Below, piece by piece: positions 36,694 through 45,908 of a stretch of DNA of 64,000 nt. Position numbers and translations under genes: made by a program. The notes under the pieces are model-generated. The model made no database searches, was not told the origin of the DNA, and saw only the letters and a list, made by a program, of their open reading frames with translations. The stretch comes from an uncultured Oscillospiraceae bacterium. GTDB taxonomy: Bacteria > Bacillota > Clostridia > Oscillospirales > Oscillospiraceae. Numbering within the stretch: the first letter of the stretch is position 1; the number at the start of each line of letters is the position of its first letter. The DNA is taken from NCBI GenBank assembly GCA_905234855.1, contig CAJOIU010000002.1, forward strand, positions 1-64,000, given 5' to 3'.

Positions 36694-36731
36694 CGATCCC
36701 CGACGGAGCATGCTCCGTCGGGGATCGTTTT
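36694..36731. terminator. Bidirectional terminator
   Basis: A perfect 34-base palindrome (36694-36727) flanked by TTTT on the plus strand; it separates the convergent DUF1700 pair and helicase genes and abuts the helicase stop codon. Confidence 0.9.
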
Positions 36732-38955
36732 ATCTTCTCCGCATTCCCAGCTTGCGGTAGCAGGCGGCGCAGAGGCGGCCGCTGTGGTGCAGAGGCAGGG
36801 CGCTGCCGCATTTGGCGCAGAAGCGGATGTTATTTTTGAGGTTGTGAAGCAGGATCTGGTTTATGTCCTCCGCTACGCGCTCTCGCTCATCGTAGAGCGC
36901 GTCCCGATCCACGGGACAGTCGAAGGCCTTGGCAAAGGAGAAATACAGATCGAGCTTCCGGCAGTAAAGCTCCAGCTCCGGGAGAGTAAAGGGCGTCCGC
37001 TTTTCGGGTAATTCAGGGCGCTCGATTCCGTTTCCGTCCTGCCAGAGCCGCAGAAAGCGGAAAAACAGCGCGCTCAGATCGCCGTCCGTCTCATCGAAGG
37101 GGATATTCGCCGCCCGCAGCTCCTGCTCCTTCGTGAGCTGGAAGCCCGCCTGCCGCATCCGGGAGATGAGGGAGATATAGCGGCTCACATCGAGCTTTAC
37201 ATACGGCTCCGGCGTCGCCATGCTGCTCCAGACCTCCAGCACCTCCAGAAGGTCGAAGTCCACCGTGACGACGAGATCGGAAAAGCCCACGACAGCATGA
37301 CGCAGGGGCGGCACCACCGTATCGAGCCCCGCCCGGATGAGGCTCAGGTTTTCCATCGCGCCGACATAGCCCTTGTCGTACATCCCGAAGCGCCCCGCCC
37401 GCCCGGCGATCTGCTGGATCTCCTCGGGCTTGAGGCTGCGGCGCTCGCGGCCGTCGAATTTCTCCGTTTCCATGAAGATGATGCGGCGAATGGGGAGATT
37501 GAGCCCCATGCCGATGGCGTCCGTCGATACGACGTATTCCATATCGCCCGCGAGGAAACCCTCCACCTGCCGCCTCCGGGTGGCATAAGGCAGCGCGCCG
37601 TAGATGATGGCGGGCTCCTTGCCGCGGCTGCGCAGATCCTCCGCCACGCTTAGAACTCCCACCTTCGAGAAGGTGATGAGCGCGTCGCCGGGACGGATGG
37701 CGGAATAGTCCACCACGCGGTTCATACAGATAAGCGGTGTTTTCCGCTGATGCTCGATGATCTCCACGCTGTCCCCGCAGCTTCGGATAAGGCGCAGCAG
37801 CAGAGGTCTGGCCTCCGGCGCGGCGCACAGATGCACCTCCGGGGCGAGAACGCCGAGGATCGCCCTCGTCCACGCAAACCCACGCTCGGGATCGGCGATC
37901 ATCTGGCATTCGTCTATAACGGCGACCTCATAGCGCTTCGTCAGCTCCAGCTTTTCTGCCGTGGCGGCCACATGGGTATCGCCCTCCCGGCGATCCTCCT
38001 CCTCGCCGGTGGTGAGGGAGCAGGCCACGCCGTAGTCCAGCAGCAGCTCCTGCGCCTCCAGCGCCAGAAGGCGCAGCGGCGCGAGGTAGACGCCCGTTTC
38101 CGCCTGCCGCAGCCGCTGGAAGCCCGCATAGGTCTTGCCGGTATTCGTGCCGCCGATGTGCAGCACGAAGCGGCGCTTCATCGCCCGCGCCTCGGGATAT
38201 TCGTCCTTCGGGTTCAGCTCCGCCAGAAACCGCAGGCTCTTGCGGATCGCACGCGGGACATAGATGACGGAATACACATACCCCAGCGATTGGGTGATGA
38301 GCTCCTGCACAGGAAAACTTTCCATTGCCAGCAGTGCCGATACGTTCGCCTCCGGCTGGGCTGCGGAAAACTCCGTGATCGCACGCTGCGCTACCGCCAG
38401 CAGCACGCCGCCGTAGCGGTCGTGCAGCTTCCGCATGAGGCCGGATTCGGTGTTCCGCCCCATCCATGGCGCGGCGGTAACGAAATTTTTGAGGATCGCG
38501 GCGGTGGAGGCGGCGTTTTTCCCTCCCTCCAGCGAGAGAAAGTGATCGACCCGCCCGATGGCCTGCCCGGGCTTGAGCCGATCCGCCCATGCCACGGTCA
38601 TGATCTGGCGGCGGATCGCCTCGTGGTACAGCACCGCAAGCGCCCCCGCGTCGTCCTCCGGCGGGGCAAACGCCTCCCATGCCGCCGTTAAAAAGTCCCG
38701 CGCCGCCTCCAGAGCGGCGTCGGCATCCAGATAAACACCGATGGTCTGCTCCTGCGCGGCGCGCAGTGCGCCGACGGCCAGACGGAAGCGCTCCGTCTCC
38801 TCGGCCGCCAAGACATCCTCCCGAGGCCACAGCGCCACGCCGTGACCGTGCGCGTTTATATAGCGGGGCGGCGGCAGCAGCTCACGGATGAGCGCGTTAG
38901 ACCAGCCGCGTTTTTTCAGTTCGTTTCGGTTCCAGCTCTGTTTTCTCTTGGCCAT
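36730..38955 (-). CDS. SUV3-like DExH-box helicase with C-terminal zinc ribbon
   Basis: A 741-residue superfamily 2 helicase. The ATPase core has Walker A GGTNTGKT, motif II DECQ (in place of DEAD/DEAH), and motif VI QIAGRAGRFG, with FSKVGVLSVAEDLRSRG and TDAIGMGLNLPI between; this set is characteristic of mitochondrial SUV3 RNA helicases. The N-terminal 240 residues are helical and unlike known domains; a C-terminal SUV3-type domain is followed by a zinc ribbon CAKCG...CAACY. SUV3 works with RNA-degrading enzymes; a similar role here is inference. AGGAA lies six bases before the ATG. Confidence 0.9.
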   Translation of the reverse strand: MAKRKQSWNRNELKKRGWSNALIRELLPPPRYINAHGHGVALWPREDVLAAEETERFRLAVGALRAAQEQTIGVYLDADAALEAARDFLTAAWEAFAPPEDDAGALAVLYHEAIRRQIMTVAWADRLKPGQAIGRVDHFLSLEGGKNAASTAAILKNFVTAAPWMGRNTESGLMRKLHDRYGGVLLAVAQRAITEFSAAQPEANVSALLAMESFPVQELITQSLGYVYSVIYVPRAIRKSLRFLAELNPKDEYPEARAMKRRFVLHIGGTNTGKTYAGFQRLRQAETGVYLAPLRLLALEAQELLLDYGVACSLTTGEEEDRREGDTHVAATAEKLELTKRYEVAVIDECQMIADPERGFAWTRAILGVLAPEVHLCAAPEARPLLLRLIRSCGDSVEIIEHQRKTPLICMNRVVDYSAIRPGDALITFSKVGVLSVAEDLRSRGKEPAIIYGALPYATRRRQVEGFLAGDMEYVVSTDAIGMGLNLPIRRIIFMETEKFDGRERRSLKPEEIQQIAGRAGRFGMYDKGYVGAMENLSLIRAGLDTVVPPLRHAVVGFSDLVVTVDFDLLEVLEVWSSMATPEPYVKLDVSRYISLISRMRQAGFQLTKEQELRAANIPFDETDGDLSALFFRFLRLWQDGNGIERPELPEKRTPFTLPELELYCRKLDLYFSFAKAFDCPVDRDALYDERERVAEDINQILLHNLKNNIRFCAKCGSALPLHHSGRLCAACYRKLGMRRR

Positions 38956-39024
38956 GGTATTTCCTGTTTTCGTCGGTATTGCTTATAGTGTACCACAAAA
39001 AGCGAAAAATGCCCACCCGCACGC

Positions 39025-39057
39025 AAAAAGGGACAAGACCGACGCGGCCTTGTCCCT
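39025..39057 (-). terminator. Terminator after the NYN/OST-HTH gene
   Basis: Minus strand: AGGGACAAG/CTTGTCCCT stem (39029-39037, 39049-39057) followed by TTTTT. Confidence 0.85.
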
Positions 39058-39071
39058 GCGGCAGGACGGCA

Positions 39072-39929
39072 TTACATCTCAAGATCGCGGATATAGACGA
39101 TTTTGGAGCGGGGATCGGATTTATCCTCCCGCTCGATGACCTCGAAGCGGTCGATGGCCTTCACCATGCCGGAGAGCTTGGAAAAGCCATAGCTGCGGGT
39201 ATCGAAATCCGGGCGTTTTTTCTGGATGAGCTGCCCGACGGCGCTGAGGGAGACATAATCGTTGTCCCCGGTGTCGGCCAGATCGAGGATGGAATCGGCA
39301 ATGAGCCAGATGACGCTCTCCGGGATGCGGCGCTCCTCGGCGGCCGGCGCTTTGACCGGCTCCGGCTCGGCCTTCTTGGCAGCGGAGCCGGTTTTTTTCT
39401 GGGGCTCGGCCTTTTTCTGGGGCTCAGCCTTCTTCTTTTTCTGGGGCTGGGCGGCCTTCTGCTCCGCCTTCTGCACCCGCTCGCGGATGTTCTCGATATA
39501 GATGAACTTATTGCACGCGGCGATCAGCGGGCTTGGCGTCTTCTGCTCGCCGATTCCGATGACGAACAGCCCCGATTCCCGCAGGCGGCGGGCAAGCCCG
39601 GTGAAATCGCTGTCCGACGAGACGAGGACAAAGCCGTCGGTATTCCCGGCATAGAGGATGTCCATCGCGTCGATGATCATGGCGGAATCGGTGGAGTTTT
39701 TCCCCTTCGTATAGGCAAACTGCTGCATCGCCGTGACGGAATTGTCCAAAAGCGTCTGCTTCCAGCCGGAGAGATTGTGGCTCGACCAGTCGCCGTAGGC
39801 GTGCTTGATGTTGGGCGTGCCGTAAATGGCGACCTCCTCCATGATGCCCTGAATGCAGTCGCGCGGGGCATTGTCCGCGTCGATGAGGACGGCGAGGCGC
39901 AGGTTTTTATCGTTATCGGTGATCGGCAT
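39072..39929 (-). CDS. NYN domain ribonuclease-like protein with OST-HTH/LOTUS domain
   Basis: A 285-residue protein. Residues about 8-150 form a PIN-like NYN domain with the acidic triad visible in LAVLIDADNAP, STDSAMIIDAMD and VSSDSDFTGLARRL. A Lys/Ala/Glu/Pro repeat linker (PQKK, EPQKK units, about 155-195) joins it to a LOTUS winged helix (about 205-285). The family contains RNA endonucleases and limkain-like RNA regulators. I chose the ATG at 39929, ten bases after GGAG, over upstream ATGs lacking spacing. It lies upstream of the SUV3-like helicase on the same strand; a terminator separates them. Confidence 0.9.
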   Translation of the reverse strand: MPITDNDKNLRLAVLIDADNAPRDCIQGIMEEVAIYGTPNIKHAYGDWSSHNLSGWKQTLLDNSVTAMQQFAYTKGKNSTDSAMIIDAMDILYAGNTDGFVLVSSDSDFTGLARRLRESGLFVIGIGEQKTPSPLIAACNKFIYIENIRERVQKAEQKAAQPQKKKKAEPQKKAEPQKKTGSAAKKAEPEPVKAPAAEERRIPESVIWLIADSILDLADTGDNDYVSLSAVGQLIQKKRPDFDTRSYGFSKLSGMVKAIDRFEVIEREDKSDPRSKIVYIRDLEM

Positions 39930-40017
39930 AGCTGTCATTCTCCACATAGCTCATTTGTTATTCCCATTATATAGGATGTCCGCGCATTTTTCAACGCAGA
40001 AAAAATCACCGCGGCGG

Positions 40018-40046
40018 TTGACAACGGCGGCGGCCGTATATAAAAT
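40018..40046 (+). promoter_or_regulatory. SigA-type promoter for proS
   Basis: Perfect TTGACA (40018-40023), 17-base spacer, TAAAAT (40041-40046). The leader is about 42 nt, too short for a T-box. Confidence 0.82.
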
Positions 40047-40093
40047 ATATAAGTTACAACCGCAAAACAAACAGATAAAGTTGAGGTCTTATC

Positions 40094-41524
40094 ATGGCTA
40101 AGGATAAAAAGGTGGAGCAGATCACCTCTATGGAGGAAAACTTCGCCCAGTGGTACACCGACGTATGCACCAAAGCGGAGCTGATCGATTATTCCGGCGT
40201 GAAAGGGCTGTTCATCCTTCGCCCGTATGGCTACGCCATTTGGGAGAACATCATGAACACGCTCGACGCGAAGTTCAAGGAGACCGGGCATGAGAACGTC
40301 TCCATGCCTCTGCTGATCCCCGAATCTCTGCTCCAGCGGGAAAAGGACCACGTCGAGGGCTTTGCCCCCGAATGCGCGTGGGTCACGATGGGCGGCGCGG
40401 AGGAGCTGCCCGAGCGGCTGTGCGTCCGTCCCACCAGCGAGACGCTCTTCTGCGACCATTGGAGCCATGTGCTGCATTCGTGGCGCGATCTTCCGATGAA
40501 ATACAACCAGTGGTGCAGCGTTCTGCGCTGGGAGAAGACGACCCGCCCCTTCCTGCGCGGCCGCGAGTTCCTCTGGCAGGAGGGACATACCCTCCACGCC
40601 ACCGAGGAGGAGGCGCGCGAGGAGACCCTGCAGATGCTGGAGATCTATGCCGACTGCATGGAGAATTACCTCGCCATGCCTGTCATCCGCGGCAACAAGA
40701 CCGAGAAGGAAAAATTCGCCGGCGCGGTGAACACCTATACCATCGAGTGCATGATGCACGACCATAAGGCGCTGCAGTCCGGCACGAGCCACTATTTCGG
40801 CGACGGCTTTGCGCGCGCCTTCGATATCACCTTCCAGAGCAAGGATAACCAGCTATCCTATCCCCATCAGACGAGCTGGGGCCTTTCCACGCGCGTCATC
40901 GGCGGCCTCATCATGACCCACGGCGACAATAACGGCCTTGTGCTGCCGCCGCGCATTGCTCCCATTCAGGCGGTCGTCCTGCCCATCGCGGCGCATAAGC
41001 CCGGTGTGACCGAGGCGGCGGAGCACATCGTCTCACGTCTCAAGGCCGCGGGCATCCGGGTGAAGGGCGACTTCTCCGACAACAGCCCCGGCTGGAAATT
41101 CGCGCAGTATGAGATGAAGGGCGTTCCCCTGCGCATCGAAATCGGCCCGAAGGATCTCGAGAAGGGTCAGTTCGTCGCTGCCCGGCGCGACAACGGCGAG
41201 AAGGTGTTCCTCCCCCTCGACGAGCTGGAAACCGGCGTCGCCCGCCTGCTGGACGAGGTGCATCTCGGCCTGTATCAGAAGGCAAAGCAGAACCTCGACA
41301 GCCACACATGGCCCGTCTCCTCACTGGAGGAAGCCAAGGAGAAGGGTCAGGACGGCTTTGTGAAGATGATGTGGTGCGGCGATCTCGCCTGCGAGGAAAA
41401 GGTCAAGGAGGTCGCCGGACTCTCCAGCCGATGCATCCCCTTCGAGCAGGAAAGGCTGGGCGGCACCTGCCCCTGCTGCGGCAAGCCTGCCAAACACATG
41501 GTCATCTGGGGCGTGGCGTACTGA
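40094..41524 (+). CDS. proS: Prolyl-tRNA synthetase, archaeal/eukaryal-like type
   Basis: A 476-residue class II enzyme of the short type without the editing insertion found in the typical bacterial form. It shows [36 protein letters not shown] (motif 1), [12 protein letters not shown], the motif 2 region [24 protein letters not shown], and a C-terminal zinc-binding domain with CGDLACEEK and [10 protein letters not shown]. Lack of the INS domain means Ala-tRNA-Pro editing, if any, must be done in trans. GAGG precedes the ATG by seven bases. The gene is monocistronic. Confidence 0.96.
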   Translation: MAKDKKVEQITSMEENFAQWYTDVCTKAELIDYSGVKGLFILRPYGYAIWENIMNTLDAKFKETGHENVSMPLLIPESLLQREKDHVEGFAPECAWVTMGGAEELPERLCVRPTSETLFCDHWSHVLHSWRDLPMKYNQWCSVLRWEKTTRPFLRGREFLWQEGHTLHATEEEAREETLQMLEIYADCMENYLAMPVIRGNKTEKEKFAGAVNTYTIECMMHDHKALQSGTSHYFGDGFARAFDITFQSKDNQLSYPHQTSWGLSTRVIGGLIMTHGDNNGLVLPPRIAPIQAVVLPIAAHKPGVTEAAEHIVSRLKAAGIRVKGDFSDNSPGWKFAQYEMKGVPLRIEIGPKDLEKGQFVAARRDNGEKVFLPLDELETGVARLLDEVHLGLYQKAKQNLDSHTWPVSSLEEAKEKGQDGFVKMMWCGDLACEEKVKEVAGLSSRCIPFEQERLGGTCPCCGKPAKHMVIWGVAY

Positions 41525-41546
41525 TCGCGTAAACTGTATAAAAGGA

Positions 41547-41580
41547 CTTCCCCGCGGCTCACGCCGCGGGGAAGCTTTGT
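41547..41580. terminator. Bidirectional terminator after proS
   Basis: An 11-bp perfect stem (41547-41557 with 41564-41574), loop CTCACG, followed by CTTTGTTT; the minus side has CCTTTTAT, so it serves the convergent secreted-protein gene too. Confidence 0.85.
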
Positions 41581-41590
41581 TTCAAGGGGT

Positions 41591-43828
41591 TTAACGGGAC
41601 GCGCCCCCGGAGGGCTCGCCGGAGGCGGACGGAGCGCCTGCAGCGGGAACTACGACGATGTCGCCCGTCCAGCGGCCGCCGCCGCTGACGTCAACTGCCT
41701 CGCCGTTCACGGTGACGGAGCCGTTCACCGCGGAGGAGGCATCCAGCTCAAGAACGGTCAGATAGCAGGTATCGGGCACATTCCAAACGGAGCCGTTTTT
41801 CAGCACCGCCCAGACGCCGTTGTTGACGGCCTTGGACGGGGTATTCGACATGTTGCCGAGATAGGTAGCGTTCGAGGAGGTGATGCGTCCCTCCACAGCG
41901 CCCTTGGCAAGAGCTTCCTCGACGGAGGCGGCCTCGATCTCATTGCCCGCCGCATCATAGAAGCCGCTGTAGGCGTTGTGCAGGGAGGTGGAGGAGGACA
42001 GCAGACCGTTCACCTCGCAGTTATCGAAGGAGAGGATGAGGTTCTGGCCCCACCACGTCATGCCCTCGCCGGTGGTGGAGACGGAAATGGAGTTGAACAT
42101 ATTGCCGTCGAGCGCGGTATCGCCTACGCAGTCCTTGAACTCCACCTGCACGTCATTTACCATGTTCTCGATCTGATAGGAGAAAATCTTCTGGTTCTTG
42201 ACGTTGTAGCCGTAGGGATCGTAGTTGGGGTCGGCCTCCACAGGCGCGGAGGTATCGAGCACCTCATGGAAATACTGGCTGCCCATGCCGGGGTCGTCGC
42301 AGGTGGCGAGCTGGACGATAACGCCGGTATTGGAATCGAACTTCGTATTCTCCACATAGATCACGGGCGTGCAGGCCTTCACGAGGATGGCCGCGCCGTT
42401 TGTATGGAAGGTGGAGTCCTTAAGGAGCGTATAGCCGTCCGCGGGATAAATCGCGGCGGTATTGTCCGCCGCGCCGGGGACATAGCGGACGTTATTCGTC
42501 TTGTGATACATCACGCCGTATTCGCCGGTATAGGTAGTGTTATCGAAGGTGCCGCCGGAGGTCTCGTTCGCCACGATGAGGGCATACGTCGTGTTATAGT
42601 GGCGGCCGTTCTCCGCCGCCTGCACGCCGTCCTCATAGGCGATTTCGTAGTCATAGGCGTCCTTCACATACTGCACGGTATCGGCCATGGCCTCGGATTC
42701 GATGGCGTCGCCGATGATGCAGCCGGTGAAGCTGTTGTGCGCCGCGCCGATGGCATAGGAGACATAGCCGCTGGTACCGGTGAAATCGAGGATGCTGTCA
42801 TTGAGGTTCATCTGGATGGTATACTCGCCCCAGTTCGCCGGGCCGTCCACCGCGTCGGAGGAGACAATGCCCCAGCCGGAGGAGAGCAGGACGGTGTTAT
42901 TGTAGTTCGCGATGCCGGTGGAGGCCATGAGCTGCGTGCGTACCTCCGGAGTCGGCTCGATGCCCAGCATCCACGGGCTGGAGCTCATGCTCATGCCGGA
43001 GGCGGTGGCATACTTCGTCGTGCCGTCGGCATACTGGGGGTTCGCGCCGATGATGATGCCGTCGTTCACGGTGAGGATCGGGGGATCGGCCAGATCGTCG
43101 CCGCCGACGAAGATGCCGTGGCGGATGATGCCGTTCGCGATGAACTCATAGTCGTTCACGGTGAGCTTCGCGTTGCCGCCCGCGGCGATGCCCGCGCCGA
43201 CGCCCGCGAAGTCGTTCGCGCCGTTGCCCTCGGCGCGCATGGAGAGGCCGTCGATGGTGATCTCGCCCGCGGCGGCGATCACACCCTCGAAGTTGTCGTC
43301 ATACGACTCGATGACGATGCCCTTCGCGCCCTTGTCGTCATAGGTGCCTGCCTCGACGGCGGAGAGGACGGAGAGATCCTCGTTGAGGCCGTTCTCATCG
43401 TAATACAGCGCCGTGCGGTAGGCGGAGGCGTAGCCGTCCACAAAAGCGGGGATCTGCCCCGTGACGGTGAACACCACGTCGTTGTAGGTGCCGTTCAGAT
43501 CGGCGGGATCGACCTGCACGCCGCCGACGGTGACGGTGAGATAGCCGTCGCTCGCGCCGTAGGTGCTGCCGTCGAACGTGAAGCTGTCATACGACGCGGA
43601 TTCGTCCACATACACGTCGTAGGTGACAGGCTCGGAGGAGCCGGACGAGCCGCCGCTCGCCTCGCCGGAGCCGCTCTCAGATTCGGCGGTGATGATACCG
43701 AAGGCCTCGATCCGGGCGGCGTTCACATCGTACTCCTCCTCTGCCGGCTCGCCACTCGCGAAAGCGGACAGGCTCAGCAGCAGGCAGAGCGCCATGACGA
43801 GCGCCAGCAGCTTGGTTGCTTTCTTCAT
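41591..43828 (-). CDS. Secreted beta-helix-like repeat protein, function unknown
   Basis: A 745-residue precursor with a classical signal peptide (KKATKLLALVMALCLLLSLSAFASG), a Ser/Gly-rich linker (SGSGEASGGSSGSSEP), then a long region rich in Asn, Gly, Thr and short beta strands. Recurring units such as GIVIES, ILTVNDGIIIG, CIIGDAIES, GTFDNTTYTGEYG and STFHTNGAAILVKAC resemble right-handed beta-helix (pectate-lyase-like) rungs. The C-terminus is another low-complexity SASGEPSGG tail without an LPXTG anchor. AAAGG lies nine bases before the chosen ATG. It lies 73 bp behind the CoA-transferase gene. No catalytic residues are assignable; adhesin or glycan-binding roles are guesses. Confidence 0.82.
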   Translation of the reverse strand: MKKATKLLALVMALCLLLSLSAFASGEPAEEEYDVNAARIEAFGIITAESESGSGEASGGSSGSSEPVTYDVYVDESASYDSFTFDGSTYGASDGYLTVTVGGVQVDPADLNGTYNDVVFTVTGQIPAFVDGYASAYRTALYYDENGLNEDLSVLSAVEAGTYDDKGAKGIVIESYDDNFEGVIAAAGEITIDGLSMRAEGNGANDFAGVGAGIAAGGNAKLTVNDYEFIANGIIRHGIFVGGDDLADPPILTVNDGIIIGANPQYADGTTKYATASGMSMSSSPWMLGIEPTPEVRTQLMASTGIANYNNTVLLSSGWGIVSSDAVDGPANWGEYTIQMNLNDSILDFTGTSGYVSYAIGAAHNSFTGCIIGDAIESEAMADTVQYVKDAYDYEIAYEDGVQAAENGRHYNTTYALIVANETSGGTFDNTTYTGEYGVMYHKTNNVRYVPGAADNTAAIYPADGYTLLKDSTFHTNGAAILVKACTPVIYVENTKFDSNTGVIVQLATCDDPGMGSQYFHEVLDTSAPVEADPNYDPYGYNVKNQKIFSYQIENMVNDVQVEFKDCVGDTALDGNMFNSISVSTTGEGMTWWGQNLILSFDNCEVNGLLSSSTSLHNAYSGFYDAAGNEIEAASVEEALAKGAVEGRITSSNATYLGNMSNTPSKAVNNGVWAVLKNGSVWNVPDTCYLTVLELDASSAVNGSVTVNGEAVDVSGGGRWTGDIVVVPAAGAPSASGEPSGGASR

Positions 43829-43901
43829 AAGATCCATCCTTTCTTTTATCGCTTCCGAAGAAGCGGATTTCATAATCGGAGCATCCCGTGCGGGGCGAGG
43901 A

Positions 43902-45197
43902 TCAGATATAGAACAGCTTGCGCGCCTCGTGCCGCAGCTCGTCCCGGCAGTCGGGATGAGCGATGGCGATGAGGGCGTTGGCGCGCTCCTTGAGGGAGAG
44001 GCCGCGGAGGTGGGCAATACCGTATTCCGTCACGATATAATCCGCATAGTTGCGGGGGATGGTGACGCCCGCGCCCTGCGCCAGCATGGGTACGATCTTC
44101 GACACGCCCTTTTTCGTTTTGGCGGTGAAGGCCATGATGCTCCGCCCGCCCCGGGCATGGAGCGCACCGTAAACATAGTCGAAGGCGCCGCCGGAGCCGC
44201 TGATGATCCGCGGACCGATGCTCTCCGAGCAGATGTTCCCCGTGAGATCCATCTCCACGCAGGTGTTGATGGATACCATATTGTCGTTTTTCATGATGAT
44301 CATAGGATCAGCGCAGTACACGGCCGGAACGATATGGCATGCCTCGTTGCGGCCGAGGGTCTCATACAGCTCCGGCGTGCCTCCGGCAAAGATGAAAAGA
44401 TGCTGGCCGTGCTTGAAGTTCTTCCGCTCGCCGTTGATGACGCCCTCCTCGATGAGCTTACCGATGGTGTTGGTCGCCATTTCGGTATGCAGGCCGAGGT
44501 CGTGCAGGTCGCGCATCTCGTTTGCGATGGCGTTCGGAAGCGAGCCGATGCCGATCTGGATGCAGTCGCCGTCACGCATGAGGGAGCGGACGTTTTTCGC
44601 CACCTGCACCTCCTCCGGGGTGGGCAAGGCGTCCGGCACCTCGTTGATGGGATAATCCACCTCCACGAGCCGCGTCACGTCGCTGATGTTGATCTCCAAT
44701 CCGCCCCGAATGCGCGGGAGACGGGGGTTCACCTCAAGGATGATCTTATCGGCGCAGGCATAGGCCGCGTCTTCATACATCATGCACAGGCCGACCTGCA
44801 GGTTGCCGTTTTCGTCCATGGGTGTGGCAGCGGCGATGAATACATTGCAGGGATAATGCCCCTGCGTGAAGGTGGCATAGTCGCACATGTCGGCAGGGAT
44901 GAACGTGCAGTTGCCGGCGCGCAGCCCCTCGGCCAGATCATGGCCGAAGAAGAAGGAGCCGGTGTTGATATGCCCGTCCATACCGGGCATGGTGATGAAG
45001 GGATACGTCCCCTCATGCCCCTTGATGCACTTCACGTCCGTCACGCGGTCGGCAATAGTGTGCATCTGGGAAAGGATGGCCTCCGGCGCGTTGCATGCGG
45101 CAGCGAAAGCGACGACCTGCCCCGACCGGATCACATCCAAGCAGTCCTGCACGGTGCCGCGCCGCGCTTCATACATGGCATCATAGTGGGTTTTCAT
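43902..45197 (-). CDS. 4-hydroxybutyrate / butyryl-type CoA-transferase (acetyl-CoA hydrolase/transferase family)
   Basis: A 431-residue family I-like CoA-transferase. Residues IGIGSLPNAIANEM and LGLHTEMATNTIGKLIEEGVINGERKNF, then ICSESIGPRIISGSGGAFDYVYGA, match the AbfT/Cat2 and butyryl-CoA:acetate (But) branch, in which an active-site glutamate carries CoA. Members exchange CoA between acetyl-CoA and butyrate, 4-hydroxybutyrate or related acids, so this gene may sit in butyrate formation. Which acid is used cannot be read here. AGGAG precedes the ATG by nine bases, and the promoter at 45235-45263 fits. Confidence 0.9.
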   Translation of the reverse strand: MKTHYDAMYEARRGTVQDCLDVIRSGQVVAFAAACNAPEAILSQMHTIADRVTDVKCIKGHEGTYPFITMPGMDGHINTGSFFFGHDLAEGLRAGNCTFIPADMCDYATFTQGHYPCNVFIAAATPMDENGNLQVGLCMMYEDAAYACADKIILEVNPRLPRIRGGLEINISDVTRLVEVDYPINEVPDALPTPEEVQVAKNVRSLMRDGDCIQIGIGSLPNAIANEMRDLHDLGLHTEMATNTIGKLIEEGVINGERKNFKHGQHLFIFAGGTPELYETLGRNEACHIVPAVYCADPMIIMKNDNMVSINTCVEMDLTGNICSESIGPRIISGSGGAFDYVYGALHARGGRSIMAFTAKTKKGVSKIVPMLAQGAGVTIPRNYADYIVTEYGIAHLRGLSLKERANALIAIAHPDCRDELRHEARKLFYI

Positions 45198-45234
45198 TCG
45201 ATCGCTCTCCTATTCCGTGATTTTGTTTTTCTTT

Positions 45235-45263
45235 ATTATAGTAAATTCCGGATGGCATTGCAA
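45235..45263 (-). promoter_or_regulatory. SigA-type promoter for the CoA-transferase gene
   Basis: Minus strand: TTGCAA (45258-45263), 17-base spacer, TATAAT (45235-45240). Confidence 0.8.
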
Positions 45264-45377
45264 GATAAAGACATCGAAATGTGCTGGATCGCTGTCCCTT
45301 CCGCCGTCGGCTGCATAGAATGGACGGGATCGGATGAGGGAAGCTTTTTCCGGCGCGGTGGTTTGGAAAAAAACTGC

Positions 45378-45406
45378 TTGCATATTCCATATGACAGGCG
45401 TATAAT
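45378..45406 (+). promoter_or_regulatory. SigA-type promoter for the ACT-hom-lysC operon
   Basis: TTGCAT (45378-45383), 17-base spacer, TATAAT (45401-45406); leader about 37 nt, no attenuator visible. Confidence 0.8.
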
Positions 45407-45448
45407 ACACCGCATGTAGACAAATGACTTTGCACGGAGGACACGCAA

Positions 45449-45892
45449 ATGAGTGAGGGACGCTCGAAATTCTATCTGGTGGACGGCGACGCGCTGCCCG
45501 AGGTTTTTATCCGCGTAACGGAGGCCAAGGAGCTTCTGGACACCGGCGAGGTGCAGACCGTGGCCGATGCGGCCGCCCGCGTTGGCATTTCCCGCTCCGC
45601 CTATTATAAATACAAGGACGCCGTGATGCCTTTCCAAGACGTCGGCCGCGGACGCATCGTAACCTTCCAGATCATGCTGCGGCATCATCTGGGCGTGCTG
45701 TCCCATGTGCTGGGTCTCTTCGCCGGCACGGGCGCGAATATCCTGACCATCAACCAAGGCATCCCCACGAATGGCACGGCGCCCGTCACCGTCACGGCGG
45801 ATACGGCGGATATGGTGATCTCCACCGAGGAGCTTCTCTCCCAGCTCGACGCTGCTGAGGGCGTTATCAGCGCTGCGGTCGTCGCCGGCTGA
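45449..45892 (+). CDS. ACT domain protein (UPF0735/PheB-like)
   Basis: A 147-residue protein: an N-terminal helix-turn-helix-like segment (DTGEVQTVADAAARVGISRSAYYKYKDAV) joined to an ACT domain (about 70-147; IVTFQIMLRHHLGVLSHVLGLFAGTGANILTINQ). ACT domains bind amino acids. It opens the operon with homoserine dehydrogenase and aspartate kinase (17 bp to hom), so it probably senses an aspartate-family amino acid. A transcriptional or enzyme-binding role are both possible. GGAGG stands before the ATG. Confidence 0.9.
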   Translation: MSEGRSKFYLVDGDALPEVFIRVTEAKELLDTGEVQTVADAAARVGISRSAYYKYKDAVMPFQDVGRGRIVTFQIMLRHHLGVLSHVLGLFAGTGANILTINQGIPTNGTAPVTVTADTADMVISTEELLSQLDAAEGVISAAVVAG

Positions 45893-45908
45893 AAGGAGCG
45901 CCGGACGG

